From assembly GCA_021397845.1 (NCBI GenBank), contig CM038052.1, positions 168,508,182 through 168,572,181 of the forward strand: a stretch of DNA of 64,000 nucleotides. The letters are read 5' to 3'. The position numbers and the translations under genes are program-made. The notes below the pieces were generated by a model. The model was not told where the DNA came from. It made no database searches and saw only the letters and a program-made list of their open reading frames with translations. Of the stretch, positions 1 to 12,712 are shown in pieces (the first letter of the stretch is position 1; each line of letters opens with the position of its first letter). The stretch is from Areca catechu (Eukaryota > Streptophyta > Magnoliopsida > Arecales > Arecaceae).

Positions 1-3000
1 TATATATGAAATAAATATAATATAGTATCTTAAGAATGTGTATTTATCTTGAGAATAATAGTTGTATAGGTATGTCTCATTTATTATTTAAGAATCTCGA
101 TATATTTGTTTGGAGACATATGAATAAAACATATGATTAAAGAAAAATCATTATTTCTAGTACATTTTTATAATTCTTTTGTTATGTGATATATCTCTTG
201 TTTATGTACTTATAGTATAAAATTAAGACCAGGTATCGAGTCTTAGATATATTATGCTATCTCATTGTTGATATCATATTGAACATGTGAGACAGAACTA
301 CTTATTGTTGTTGAAGCTATTGAAATTTCTCTTGCTTATTTTATTTTCAAGCATGTTAAAAAAAATTAGTGGACCGACAACGAAAATGGTATATTTTTTT
401 GGGATCACTTTTAGATACTATTTTTTTACTATACTATCATACAAAGACTCGTGTTGATAGTATTAGTGGTGCTTGTAACCATGGATAGATTTTGTATCAA
501 ATAAGGGATGCAATGATTTTCATGATTTGGCATGATTGATACTGTTGAACCGTGTCATTTGTAAGTATTATTTATAGATTATATTTTTGTGTCTACTTAA
601 TATTTTCAGCCCGAGAGTTGTTTTGAAATAAAATATTTTCAAAATCATAATTAATATTGTCCAAGTGGAAGAATGTAAGAGTTTTTTTTAATTATGGATT
701 ACCATTAATTATTATTTTATTATGATTGTTAAAAATGGATTGTTTTTATGATCTATGTTGATAAACATGTGTTTAATCCAATGTTATGTGTAATCCTTGT
801 GATTGAGATTAAAGTACCTTATGTTGGTTAGTGTGGTTGAGGCGGCACAGTATAGGCCTTGATCCAACTGATCCGTGATAGAAAGGTCTGTTAGGGTTTG
901 TTATAAATAAGCTAGGTTCCCTCTCCACTCTTCATAATATTTTATCGTGAGATTTATTCGGCTTGTTCCATCATGTTGAGAGAGGATGCTGCAGAGAAGG
1001 ACTTGATCTTTGATTTTCATGTGAGCATCTATGATATAAGTTTGGAAATTAATGACAAATATAGGTACGCATTCCAAACATTTAGATATTATTTATTTTA
1101 TGGGATTTACGGATCTATTGTTTATTCAAATCAATTTTTAAAAATAGTATCATTTTTGGTATCCTAGAAATCATATATATAATCTTGAAATAATAATAAT
1201 TTCTTATAAATAAAACAAACCACCGAGTCGAAAGAAAAAGAAAGATAATGGATCTTCTTCGCTGTATAAAAACAGAAGACAGTAATACACCGGTTGATAA
1301 CTTTTACATTAGATGTTCTCTTCCAGTGCCCGGGAAAGTCTTATGACTTGGAACGATCTCAACAACTTTGGTTCATTTTCTTCGATCCGTGGTACCAGCA
1401 CTGCAATTCCCACCAAACATGCTACTCGAACCTCGTAGTGCTCTCATTTTGAGAACCGTACGACCAAATCTAATGGAGCCGTAGAATCATCGATCAATCA
1501 TGACTCCCAGGATGGACAAGAAAATGATTTCAGTTCAGTGAAGGTCTGGCAAAATACCCATTTCACAGCATCATGCAGGGGAGGAAGAACTAGAATTGAA
1601 GGGAGAGGAACTCGGAACAAAATTCCCAATATGTATGGGTCCAAATGTTCGACCAAACTAGAATTGGAGGGAGAGGAACTCAAAACAAAACTCCCACAAC
1701 TTTTTCCTCTCTCTCTCTCTCTTTCTTTCTCTCTCGCCAGCCGCATCTCTGGGGACCCAAACCCTCCAATTGTCCCCTCTTGCCTTCAGTTCAGGTAATT
1801 AGATTGTTTTTGGATTTTCAAAATAATTTAGAAATTGATTATGCGTTACTCATTTAATCAAAGAAGATTAGGTCAAATGCGATGGAGCATGTAAAATTCT
1901 ATCTTGTACGTTTCTTTCTCGGACTAGTGAATCGGCGGTTCACCGTGGTTGGTTCCCGTGGCTGGTTCTCATGCATGGGTCTGATGATCATCTTAATGTA
2001 CAGCTGGAAAGAAGATAAAAGGCTGCGATATTGATAGAACCATAGGTCCAGATGCTGCGATCTTAAGTTAGGGTTTTTTTTTTATTATTATTTTTCTTCT
2101 ATATTGTCAATTAAAGATGAATGATTTGAAGAGTATGATGTACATTGTAAGCTAAGCTCATGGTGCAGTTAATCAGCATGGACTGCTAAGCAGGTTAGCA
2201 AAGACTTGGCAATTTCAAGCTCTTAGGTATGCTAAAAGGACCCATTGGGCTTTTTATGATGCCTGCCTTGTGCTATATTTCCTCCCTTCACTAAATCAAA
2301 AACATGGTTAAAAAGAATGGACTCATGGAATTAGCTATGGGCAATTTTTACAAAGAGAACACAAAATAATGTTTGGAGTGGCAAAGAAGTTGAACATTGT
2401 ATCCTAGAAATTAGTTGTTACACCATGAGCCTGGCCAGATCGCATAAGTTTTCAAAAAGCAGGACTGGAATGAGTGAAGTATGATGAATTATACCATACA
2501 CCATATACACCATGCCGATCATCGCATCTTCTTGTTATGAACTAATTATCAAGACGAGCATATGATGAATGAAGTTTATAATTAAAAAGGAGATGATGAT
2601 GATTAGCATGGTGCTAGGTCAAGTCGGTGCATGCAACGTATGATATAATTTTTATGAGATTGGGAGGTATGATGCTAAAATTATTAGTATTTTGTCTTGC
2701 CAGCTTCAAAGTCAGAGAGAAAAGAAGCCAAATCCTAGACATCGTCGATGAGCAGCATTTTAGTCAAACACTCACCAGCCATTTCATGGATTTTTGGACA
2801 TCGGAGGAGGGTGCGATTTCAGCTGGTTGCAGAATGGCCACCAGAACCTTGCTATTAAAGTCGTTTTTCTGGAGAAAATTATGGCACGGTGAGATGCAAA
2901 CCGAGAACTATTAACTAAGAAATTATTGGTTAGAATTGTTCTGGTATATGGATTGTGGACCATCCAATAAAAAATCACCATATTATCCAATGGTTCAAAA

Positions 3001-3290
3001 TTTTGAATAACTTTTCCGCTTGGTTGAAAAATATGAATGAAAATAAAGTACATAGTTAACAATGGTTGGTTAGTTTCAATCAAAACTTTTGCTGGATTGT
3101 TTTTAATCTCATCGGATGTTACGATGATATTTCATTGGATGGACCAAAGTTAATGCGGCGGGACCATTCTAACCAATAATTTCTCTTGTTAACTATTATT
3201 GGGCCATCATAGATATGATAAATGCCGGTGCTATTTAATATAAACCTTGTCTTTGGCTGCTAATTAAATTCCAATACCCAACTATTGCTA
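1..3290. other. AT-rich intergenic DNA, no gene
   Basis: I see no supported gene here; the open frames are short and have no recognisable domain or splice structure. Around 1586-1630 and 1657-1700 two imperfect copies of a segment of about 43 bp beginning ACTAGAATTG lie 71 bp apart. A CT-rich pyrimidine tract sits at about 1706-1738. A TATA-like TTATAAATAAG occurs near 901-911, followed by a pyrimidine-rich stretch, and could be an old LTR promoter, but nothing downstream supports it. Confidence 0.5.
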
Positions 3291-3599
3291 CTACCAAGGT
3301 TAATTTATATGAGCAAGATAAATTATTCGGGGGGTTACCCTGCTGCAATACAGGCTAGGATGGTGGAGGTTGCACTTCAGTCTGTAGAGGTGATATAATG
3401 GCTACCGGAAGTAAGGCGTCTACCAGTGGGTATTGAACTTCAGTTCACCTTGGTGCAGGTGTGATGGCGCGGTGCAAAGTATGAGAATCTTCTCTGCATG
3501 GCTTCATTATAATAGGTTGTGTTTTTTACTCATCTTTTATAAAAATAAGTACCGGACTTTTCTTTAGCACTAATTTATTGCAGGTATTTTTGAATATTG

Positions 3600-3860
3600 C
3601 TGAGATCCGTTGATCAATCGCGTGTAAAAGATGTGTTGCAAATAAGAGCCAATCTTGTAAAAGGAGTTTTCTATGCGGAATTGTTTCCGGCGGAGACTCT
3701 CCGATGCTTAGGTTAGTTGAGAGATAGCAGAAGGAAGGGGGAAAGACTTGAGCTTACCCGGGATCCTTCGTTTCCTCCATGTAGAGGGGAGGATCGAAGA
3801 TCATTTATGTAATATGAAGGGGCCAAATCTACTAGAATCTTGTCCTGCATGATAGGCGTG
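3600..3860 (-). repeat. Degenerate Tat-type LTR fragment (possible)
   Basis: The stretch near 3690-3720 (GGAGACTCTCCGATGCTTAG) resembles the R/U5 part of the LTRs at 7298 and 20711, which read GGGGACACTC followed by GATG-CTAAGT. Orientation matches those minus-strand LTRs. No LTR end or target duplication could be placed, so this is a weak call made on one shared block. Confidence 0.35.
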
Positions 3861-4206
3861 ACCAAGATGAGCTGTTCATTGGTTGTTTAAGATAAGATAA
3901 ATCATCAATATAGTCGGGGGTGGACCGCCGGGAGGCAAGGAGGCTTTGACCTTTCCTGAATTTTTTCCATTTTTTATAAATTAAAATTTTATAAAATTTT
4001 AAATATATATATATATTTATATTTGATTTCTTTTAAATTTAAAATATTAAATAATTTAAGAATATATGCATTTGGCCCATGCATATATCCCTCTGATACA
4101 TCCTTTTCTCTCCATCATCCCCCTTATAACAACAACACTTACTTGAATATCGTATTTTTCTTTTATTTTTAGGAGTGCAACGGTGACTGGATGAAATTTT
4201 CAATTC

Positions 4207-4480
4207 AATTTTTTTTGATAAACAAAAGAGATGGAAGGATAAATCCCAATGTAGCTACCCCACAGGTCTCTATCCCGCGTAATGTTCGATTCAAGATACT
4301 CAGATATTCGTAATCTTTCTCTACCTAAAATAAGTACATCAACCTGACACCACTAAGATGCTGGCTAGTAGAATAGAGATAAAGAAAGAGTCTCTGATCT
4401 CCCACTCACACCAACGATTATGGGCTCCAAAAAATTCTTGAATTTGAAGCATGATCCATGAATAACTCGATTAAATCCAG
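4207..4480 (-). repeat. SINE-like retroposon, 3' part
   Basis: On the minus strand this ends in a short A-run after TTATC (plus strand TTTTTTTGATAA at 4210). It aligns by eye with the reverse complement of 54200-54455 over the GATAAAT..TAGCTA..GTTCGATTCAAGAT portion and with the first part of 24000-24392. The tRNA-like head seen at 24392 was not found here, so it is probably 5'-truncated. Confidence 0.5.
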
Positions 4481-4689
4481 AAATTCAATTCCTCAGTTAT
4501 AATTTTTGATTATACACCACATGCACTGGCATGCAGCTTGAATGCTTGACGTCAACCCTTTATTGGCCTGTACAATGCTAACCTGGACCTTAAAGTTGAT
4601 GAGCTCTTTTGTCTATGGCACTGGTTAGCCCAATCCTAAATGACTTCTTGGAAGGAAAAATGGCCCATCCCTTCTTAAAATTATTAAAA

Positions 4690-5282
4690 CAATATTTTAA
4701 AAATTATAAATATAATTAAATAAATTATTAAAATATTTTAATATATAAAAAATATAGAATATTTACTTGAAATCGTTAAAAAAATAAAATCAAAAAGCAT
4801 GAAGACACTGTCATAAGACATATTTCCGTATCTCGTACAGAAATTATCAGAAATACTATCCTAAGATATGACCGAGATGCTTCCGCCCATGAGTATGATC
4901 ATGGAAGAGGTTGATGGAAACTCTTTCAACATCCAAGAAGAAGAAATTTTATAATTGAAAAGATCAAAAATGATTTTGTAAAAAAGAGAAAACTAGAAGA
5001 AGATAAAAATAGTTTTGGATGGCTTGGAATAGCTTTTTTATGACTTGCAAGACAAAGATCCAATAGAGCCTTTCATAGCCATCAAATCTGGCCGTTTTAA
5101 TTTTTATTGGTTTATTAAAATTTGTATTAAAAAGTCCAATGGTCAAATAATTAAAACTTCAATGGTCAAATTATTAAAAACTCTAACAGACAAATCATTA
5201 AAAACTTTAACGGCTAAATAATTAAAAGTAAAACGGTCAAATAATTAATTGGTTGGTGGAAAAATTTTGAATTTTTCTAACA
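4690..5282 (+). repeat. LTR-like dispersed repeat, copy A
   Basis: This roughly 600-bp block is clearly homologous, in the same orientation, to 22714-23320. Copy B begins TGTTAGAA and copy A ends TTTCTAACA, so together they look like the two ends of one LTR (TGTTAG..CTAACA). Near its 3' end (5130-5250) there are five degenerate units of about 24-26 bp built on GGTCAAATAATTAAAA. No coding sequence lies inside. The element could be solo LTRs or fragments of a non-autonomous LTR element; a coding partner is not visible. Confidence 0.55.
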
Positions 5283-7239
5283 ATCTTTCTTAAAACTCAA
5301 AATTTATGTAAAATAATAAAATATAAATTTTTGGATATTTATATCATGCAACCAATAAGGTGACCTTAACCTTACTTAGTGTAAATAGTTTCCATCTGAA
5401 GGAATCGAAGTGAACCAAATTTTGAACTATGTTTCTTTGATCCAGAATTCAACTACCATATACATAGTATAGAATTCTTCCTCGCAAGTCTATCATTAAT
5501 GGCTCTGCACATGTATTTTGATTTTTTATGAGAGCTTTTAAAGATTGCCAATATCTCTAGTCGTGGCCATGTATGGATACTTTCATAGAGGTAAACCCCT
5601 CCAAAGATGTGTATAGTATCACATCTCAAGAAATACCTCTCAGGTCTCATTTTAAAGATAAACTCTTCCTAACTACTATATAGGAGTACTAATCGCCATA
5701 ATGGGATGGAGTATATGACTTCTATATCAAATAAATCATATGTATTCACCAATCAATTAGCTAGTTATTACCACATGAAACCTCCTTTAAGGGATCTCCT
5801 ATCACACAGATTGGGTTACTACTGCTAGATTTATAGGCTAAGCCCCATCTTCCTTAATGATTTTAGGATCTTAGTCCTATTTAAATTTTTAATAAGATAT
5901 ATTGATATAAAATCTTTCATCATAAGTTATGAGGTATATCAGAACTTATAGTCATGATAATAAAGACATGCAAAACAAGATATAAATAACTTGATGATCA
6001 ATTTTACATGAATATTAATATATTAGAATTCAAGAAATTTAAATAATAAATATTGCAATGATTATCATACCTCTCCTGTAACTATATATTATGTAATTGT
6101 GAGCAACCTTTAGAAATAATTGATGTCAAATGAATTAGTATTAAACAAATCCAAACTATGCTATTATATAAATCATCATGATATAAAGAATATCCATAGT
6201 AATATTTCAAAATATAAATTTGGATATATCATAAGTAAGAGAGAAGATGTGTTTTTACAGAGAAACACATATTCTTATTAAACATCACATATATTCTCAT
6301 CAAAGCTTGAAATTTCTAAGCACTTTAAAATATACCACAACAGGAATCATTCTAGGAAAGATCAAAACCTCTTCTATTTCTTTTGAGAAAAGGTTGAATA
6401 TTAAAATTGGTTCAACAAATACTATTAGATGATCTGGTTCAATATCGATATCTTTTTTTTAATCTAGTTGATATTAAAACTTTCTAACCTGTTTAAGATA
6501 AGACCTATTGATATGACGATGCAGTTCAAAGGAATATGCAGTTTTCAATATCAATATGTAATTACTAGAAAATACATGCAAATAAGAAAAGTTTCAATGA
6601 ATATTTGTGTATGAAACATGCATAATAGCTTTAGATCGTAGGCATCTCTATCATTTATACCAAAGAGTAGAAATTAATATGCTTTAAATGTTAAAGAAGC
6701 CATTATAAGCAATAATTAAGTAGGACTAATATTTCAGACTAATTAGCTCAATATTAGTAACCTTCAGCTAGTAGGCCTTCTATTATTCATCACACTAGAA
6801 TTATATTACTTAAGTTTAGTTGCTTTTGTGACCATCAATCACCAAAATAAAATTATGGTAATTAACTTGATATAGAATAATTAGTCATGTATTATTTGGA
6901 AAAGATGGATCCAACCAAGTTCCAAGTGGGTTCAGGTGCATGGGGCCAAAACAAGCAAGCTTAAGAAAAATAGGTATAACTTTTAAACTATAACCGGGAT
7001 TTCAGTAACCCAAACAACATTGGAAAACTTACGATGAGATGATTAAAATCATAATCAATTTAAAGGCTAATTCATCATTTACTTACTTTTTTTTATTTAC
7101 CTAGTTCATATAAATCTATAGTCACATATCATATATTCGATACATTCATTATTTATTTTATTTGTCAAAATTGTACAACTGTATTTAGACACAAATAATT
7201 CAAGATTCATGACAAAACTACTGATAGATAAGTCAATAT

Positions 7240-7277
<38 letters not shown>

Positions 7278-7297
7278 ATAATATAATATATATATGA
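5283..7297. other. AT-rich intergenic DNA with TA microsatellite
   Basis: No gene is supported. The segment directly after the CTAACA end at 5282 could be the non-coding interior of the LTR-like repeat, but no primer-binding site is evident. A TA-rich microsatellite occupies about 7241-7297 and abuts the LTR at 7298, so the retroelement appears to have entered a TA-rich target. Confidence 0.5.
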
Positions 7298-8154
7298 TGT
7301 TGGCATAGAGTTCCTTTTCCGACCGGGTGGAGCTACTGGATCGCAGGTTCGCTCCCTGGTTCACCTGCAAAATAAATTATTGGCCGGAGTTGCTCTGGCA
7401 GGGGACACTCTAATGCCTAAGTCAGAGGCGGGCTTCAGCCACAGAATGGGGAAGATTCTGAGGAAGATAAATAGAGAGGAAAAGACTCTGAGATTTTCAG
7501 GAGTATCTTGTGCCTTACCTCGAGTGTCCCCTCTTACCAGTATTTATATTGAATCGTCCAGCCTGCAGTTCCATTCTCTCTCCTGCGGTTATGATGGGGA
7601 GTTAATTCCTTCCCCTCTATTCACAATCATGGATGGTTACTAAACGGTTCCGGCTAGGCCAAAGACGTTGCTGCTGGAGTTAATGATCACGTGTCATGGT
7701 CATGCTCTGGAGGTAGTTAAGTAGTCGATGATAACCGTTATTTACCATGTTCGTGGAGATCTGAGACAGATCGAGATCTGAGACAGATCGGAGATCTGTC
7801 TTCAGGCTTCTTTTTGAAGAATATTTGTAGCCGAATTGAAGGGGCGCCTTCGTCTTCGGATACCTTTGAGACAGATCGGAGATCATGTTTTCGGCACAGG
7901 TCAAAGCTCGACATAGGCCGAAGACTGTCTTCGGTTGATAGTGAAGATCATGTCTTCGATTCAGGCTGAGGGCCCTGTCTTTAGTAGGGGCACAGGCTGA
8001 CTCTTCAGATAAAGTTGAGAGCTTCGGTTTTGGCTTGTCCGTTAGTTGTTCGATGTCCTCCAGACACTTTGGTTTAAAGTGCCTAGTTCGAGAGAAATGT
8101 CTTTGGCCGATCGAACCGGTGGCTGATCTGTGCTTGAACCGACATATCCCAACA
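7298..8154 (-). repeat. 3' LTR of the Tat-type element
   Basis: The block starts TGTTGG and ends CCCAACA, giving the usual TG..CA termini. It shares with 20711-21850 the block TGCAAAA..GGGGACACTC..GATG-CTAAGT and the promoter block GAGTGTCCCCTCTTACCAGT. Short CTTCGG and CCGAAG motifs occur in its U3 half (7795-8010), but not the regular six-copy array of the other LTR. The direct repeat GAGATCTGAGACAGATC at about 7756-7790 is internal to it. Confidence 0.8.
7541..7550 (-). promoter_or_regulatory. TATA box of the 3' LTR
   Basis: On the minus strand the sequence reads AATATAAATA and is followed by CTGGTAAGAGGGGACACTC, exactly as in the other LTR. Its place between U3 and the R/U5 block fits an LTR promoter. 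Confidence 0.6.
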
Positions 8155-8170
8155 GTTGCCCCCCACTCTC
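8155..8170 (-). other. Polypurine tract next to the 3' LTR
   Basis: The minus strand reads GAGTGGGGGGCAAC directly before the LTR start TGTTGGGATAT. The same arrangement (GAGTAGGGGGCAAC then TATTGGGATAT) occurs at 26678-26700 in an independent copy, which supports both the PPT and the LTR boundary. Confidence 0.7.
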
Positions 8171-8774
8171 AGTTTTCGAAGCGATGATCTGCCGCGAAGA
8201 GTGAGAGTATTATTGGTTTGTCATTTTCCCCTAGGGAATGGTACGATAGATAATTACAAAATCTCTGATTGGACTGTCTGCTATAACTGCCGACTGATTT
8301 GAGGATCAGGTGATGGACAGCTGTCACCCCCTGATTGGGGTGTGAAAAAGGAGCGAGCGGACCAGGGACTGTCCCTCTTTTTTCTGTTGTGCAACGGTTC
8401 AGCTGATCTTTTGGTTGGGATTTGGGTGGTGGTCGTGGCCTCTTTCCGTCCCTCGGATAAAAAGTGCATTCCACCTTAGTCGTTGATTTGCACGGATTAT
8501 GACCTTCGGTCCATTTTGCATCAAATCAGTTTAGGGTTGTTTGGAATTGCACACCCATCTCGAGCATCCATGGCGGATTTGGAAAGATGGTTCCGTCTAT
8601 CGAGATGTCGCCCTGGAGTTTCCTTGTCCTTTATGAAAAGGTGAAAAGGTCTGGCTGAGGAAGCTTCTTCATCCTTGCATACCTTCAGCTTTGGCCCAGC
8701 TTTCCTTATTCTTTGCCATTGGTCCCTTCCGCAAGTAGAATCTTTCTTTTGTTTCTTTGTTTCATTCATTTGTC

Positions 8775-10828
8775 ATGACTGAGACTACAGGAAGTCAAGG
8801 AGAAAAGTTAGGCCCTCTAGGACTGATGATGTGGTGAGTCCGGAGTTAGTTTCCAGTTCTGTCTCACCGGAAAAGATCGCTCACCTTCGAGAGTGTTATC
8901 ACGTTCCGAAGAATTTTCTTTAATACTTTCTATGTCTGAAGAGCGGGTACATAAGCCTCCCATCGAGTGTCTTCCATATACGAGGATCATTTAAAGGCCG
9001 GTCTTCGATTTCCCTTGCATCCCTTCTTCATCAAGGTCTTTCGCACGTACCAATAGTGCCTGCGCAGTTGACTCCGAACAGCATTCGAAATATCTGTGGA
9101 TTTTTGGTCCGATGCCATATAGCCAAAGTGAATCCCGGGATCAATTTGTTCACCGCTCTTTTTGTTCTCAAAGGGTTTTCATGGTCGCGGATGGTGGGTG
9201 ATCGGTCCTCGACCTGGTCGTAAGATCATAAAGGATATGCCCAGCGCCATCCATGGGTGAAAGCCCAACTTTATTTTCGTATTGTCTACCAAACCGTGGG
9301 GTTTCAATAGTGAGTGGAGGGAACCACGCCTAGTTGCCAATGATGAAAAAATGGTTTTGGCGGCCGATCAGTCTGATTATATCTTACTGACTGGTTCAGA
9401 GGCTGTACCCATCCGCGAACTATTGGAGGAGAGAAATCTCCATCTCGCAGGGATTAGCAAGTTCCCTGCGTTAGATATAAATGGCAGAAGTTTTCACCTC
9501 TTCTCTCTAATCCTTTATAGTCTAGTTGATTCAGAGGGGCCTTTCTATTTGCAGGTGGTGGAATGAAGCCTAACTTGGGCTGGCTTTGCCAGTCTTCCAA
9601 ATAGAGGATGGCTTCAGCCCCTCCTTCAAGATCAGAGAACCAGAAGAAGGCCCGAGGGGATAATCCTGAGAGAAGTAGAAGCACCTCGTCCTCCAGAGGA
9701 ACCTCTAGGAGAGATGGGGTATCGATGATGGAGGCCCCGGTAGGGTCTCTGCTAGTTGAATCTTTGCCGATGGCTAGCTCTCCAGTTCAAATGAGGGAGA
9801 GTCCATCTCCGGTGGTTGATGCGCCACCGCCTTGCCCCCCTGCGGTGGATGGGGGCAAGGCACCGCAATTCGAGGAGGAGTCCGTTCGGGAGGCTTCTCC
9901 AAGTAGGAGCCATCCCGTGGGCTCTTCGGAGCTTTCCCCTACGGAGGGTCTTTTGGTTCCTGCCGTGGCTAGGCGGGCACTGAAGGATACTTTGATGCCT
10001 CATGACTTAGCAGTTATCCGAGGTCGAAGCCTCGCTAGGATATCTGATTCTGCCTATTCTACCCTGCAACAGGCGAGACCTTTATCATCCTTTCTTTGCC
10101 CGATGGGTCATTTAGTCTGTGATTGATTTTATACCTTGTTTTGTTGGTGTAGCTGGTCTATGACATTACCTTCATGGAAGAAGGCCTGGGGAGCATTGAT
10201 AGTCTCATTCACAGTTTGAATGAGGAGTTCCAAGTGGCCAGGACCGAAAGGGAGGTGGCCGAGGAACTGAAGCAGTCCTTGGAGAATATGCTTACTCGCA
10301 TGGATGCCAAAGTTCGGGGCCTGAAGGGCGAACTGAAGAACGCCCACACTTGACGATCGCAGGGCAAGGGGCAGAGTTGAGGAGGAACAAGAAGCAGATT
10401 GACTCCTTGGAACAATCTGCCAAGGAGAGTCAAGAGAGGGCTGAAGACCTGACTAAGGTGGCTGAGGAGATGACCAAGAGGGCCGAGGAAGCATCTTTGA
10501 AAGCCGAAGATGCATCTTCAAGAGTCGAAGAGGCGACCTTGGAGGCCGAGGCAGCCAGGAGGGAGCCGAGGCAGCTAGGAGGGAGTCCAAAGTCATGAAA
10601 GAGAAGGTGGCTAGAGCTATTACAGATTTCAAGAAATCCTCACAGTTCCAACAAGAGATGAATGAAGCGAGTTTATACAGCTACCAGCATGGCTTTAATG
10701 ACAGACTCGCCAAGGTCAGTGTAGTTTTCCCCGATCTTGATCATTCCAGCATCCTTGCTTTTGACATTGAGGAGGAAGAAGAGGAGGAGATCGGGGCTGT
10801 AGAGGAGGCTGAAGAGATGCCAAGCTAG
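8775..10828 (+). pseudogene. Antisense ORF of Tat element, Transposase_28-like, copy 1
   Basis: This ORF runs opposite to gag-pol. From ATG at 8775 (MTETTGSQGEKL) conceptual reading across frames gives EDHLKAGLRFPLHPFFIKVF, then QLTPNSIRNICGFL, KIIKDMPSAIHGWKPNFIFV and KPWGFNSEW. This is the signature of the plant 'putative gypsy type transposon' domain (Transposase_28). A Ser/Pro/Glu-rich linker (9608-10060) follows, then a long Lys/Glu/Ala coiled coil (10150-10620) and a tail with YQHGFNDRL, VFPDLD and an acidic Glu run. Possible acceptor sites at about 9554 and 10150 suggest introns. Stops and frameshifts break it. Its function in such elements is unknown to me. Confidence 0.65.
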
Positions 10829-11529
10829 AGAGAAGAAACCCCAATCGTAGTCGAGGACTCGGGTGTAATTATGGTCAGGCTGAAAAGGGAGTTCAGGCTG
10901 AAGAGGGGGTTCAGGCTAAAGGCTCCCTAGATCGAGCCCAAGTTGAGGAGACCCTTTCTGCCGAGATTGATAGGATTCTCCAATCTTGCAATGCTGGATC
11001 TCTCTCGGCTGATCCTTAGGGACTTGTTAGGCTTTGGGCACTATATCTTTTCTTTTCCTTCCTTCAGCATGTAACTGACAAACTCTCCTGAATTAACAAG
11101 AAGTTTTCCTTTTCTGTGTATGCTATGATGCTTTCCAGTGTTGCATTTTTTGAACTTGGTTTAGGTATAGTTATTGGTTTTGGTGATGGCTTAAATCACG
11201 TTACCCTTTGTCGAGTCTATTCTTGCGAATATAGGCTTCTCCTTTTGGACTACAAAACAAATAAAAATTACTATATAAGGGGAACCCCTAGCTTACTGGC
11301 ATACCGGGGTGTAGTGACCGCCACGTCGTCGCTTGAAAAGGTAGTGGCGATCAAGTCCATAATGATTGTGCATGGGAGCAGGGATCATTGTGGCTGCAGC
11401 CTTTTGGTGGTCCCTTCCAGCACACTAGTTGAGGCCCTGATTCATTAGGGCGACCATGCGTGGCGTGCCTAGGAGCCCGTTGTGAATGAGGGCTTTTATA
11501 TTACGCTAGTCTCGATATAAGGAAGAGAA

Positions 11530-12712
11530 TTTTCTTGGATCAACTGCCATTCGTCCTTGGCAATGCCATTTCTAACTCCATTCTTGTTTCCTCATCCTCG
11601 CGTCACTCTGAGGGTTTGCTGCGCCATGAGGCCAAACCTAGCACAGCTCAGGCGAGCAGCCAAGGGGAAACCAATGAGAGGCTTCTAGGTAAGGAGATCA
11701 GATCGAAGGTGAAGATATGTGTTGGCGTTACTATGCGCCAAGGCCAGGAGTATGCGATCCTATCGAGATAGGTTCTTTCTCAGGGAAGGAACTGATTTCT
11801 CCCGGAGAGCCGTGCTGGCCGAGCCATCTAAGAGGTCGAGCCCACGGGATGTTGATGGGGTTTCCCCATATGTTGAAGGTGCCAAGCCTGTGACTCCGGT
11901 TACGAGGAAAAGAAGTCCAATGGGATGCAATACCTCTATCACCGGAGCCGGGAGGCAGGAATCCAAGAATCCTTTCCTGCTATCCTCCTTAGGATACAAT
12001 AGGTAGTCTTCGGCATGCGCATTACCTATCCACATTCATCGATTGAACTGACCTTGTATGTGTTCCTCATTCTGCAGGTTTCTCATAACCTTTCTTTGTT
12101 GAAGAAAGGTGCTCACGAATCTATTAGCTACAGCGAAGACCTCCAAAGCCGTATGGCTTTAGCGGTAGCTGAAAAAGATGTCGTCGAGAAGCTTCGAGCT
12201 GCTACAGAAGAAGAAAGGGATAAGGCAGTTGCCTCGAACGATGTCTTGAAGAGATAGATGGGTACTATTCAGGCACAGGCGGACGAAGTGTCGATCATTG
12301 TGCAGAGAGAAGGAGGAAGGTAGTCTCTCTTGAATGGATGCTGAGGGAGACCCTACGGGATGCTGAGGAGCCAAAGTCTCATATGGTCGAATTGAAGAGG
12401 AGGGTCGAGGAGCTGGAGACAAGCCTTTTGGTGGTCAACCAAAGGGCTGGCAAGGTCGAAGAGAGGTCTTCCGAGGCTGTTGAGGATTATAAAACTTCTC
12501 AGGCCTTCAAAGATGAGGCAAGTAAAGTTGCGTCGGAAGGATATTCTTCAGGTTACGTCGATTGTCTAGGTAAAATTAAGGAACTTTACCCCAACCTGGA
12601 CTTCTCCTTGCTCGCCGTTCCGAAGGATAGATCTATAACCTCCAAGGTTCAGCTTGAAATGACGTCGACCCTTACTCTCATTTCGACTATCGAAGAGGCT
12701 GACGAGAAGTAA
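11530..12712 (+). pseudogene. Antisense ORF fragment, copy 2 (coiled-coil tail)
   Basis: The segment repeats the plan of the copy at 8775 but lacks the Transposase_28 part: a Ser/Arg-rich linker (about 11530-12000), an acceptor-like TTCTGCAG before VSHNLSLLKKG (12078), a coiled coil (12120-12470), then SEGYSSGYVDCLGKIKELYP and NLDFSLLAVP, matching the YQHGFNDRL..VFPDLD tail of copy 1. An in-frame stop lies at 12255 and a frameshift near 12320. It is too diverged from copy 1 to be a recent tandem duplicate; it may come from a different family member. Confidence 0.5.
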
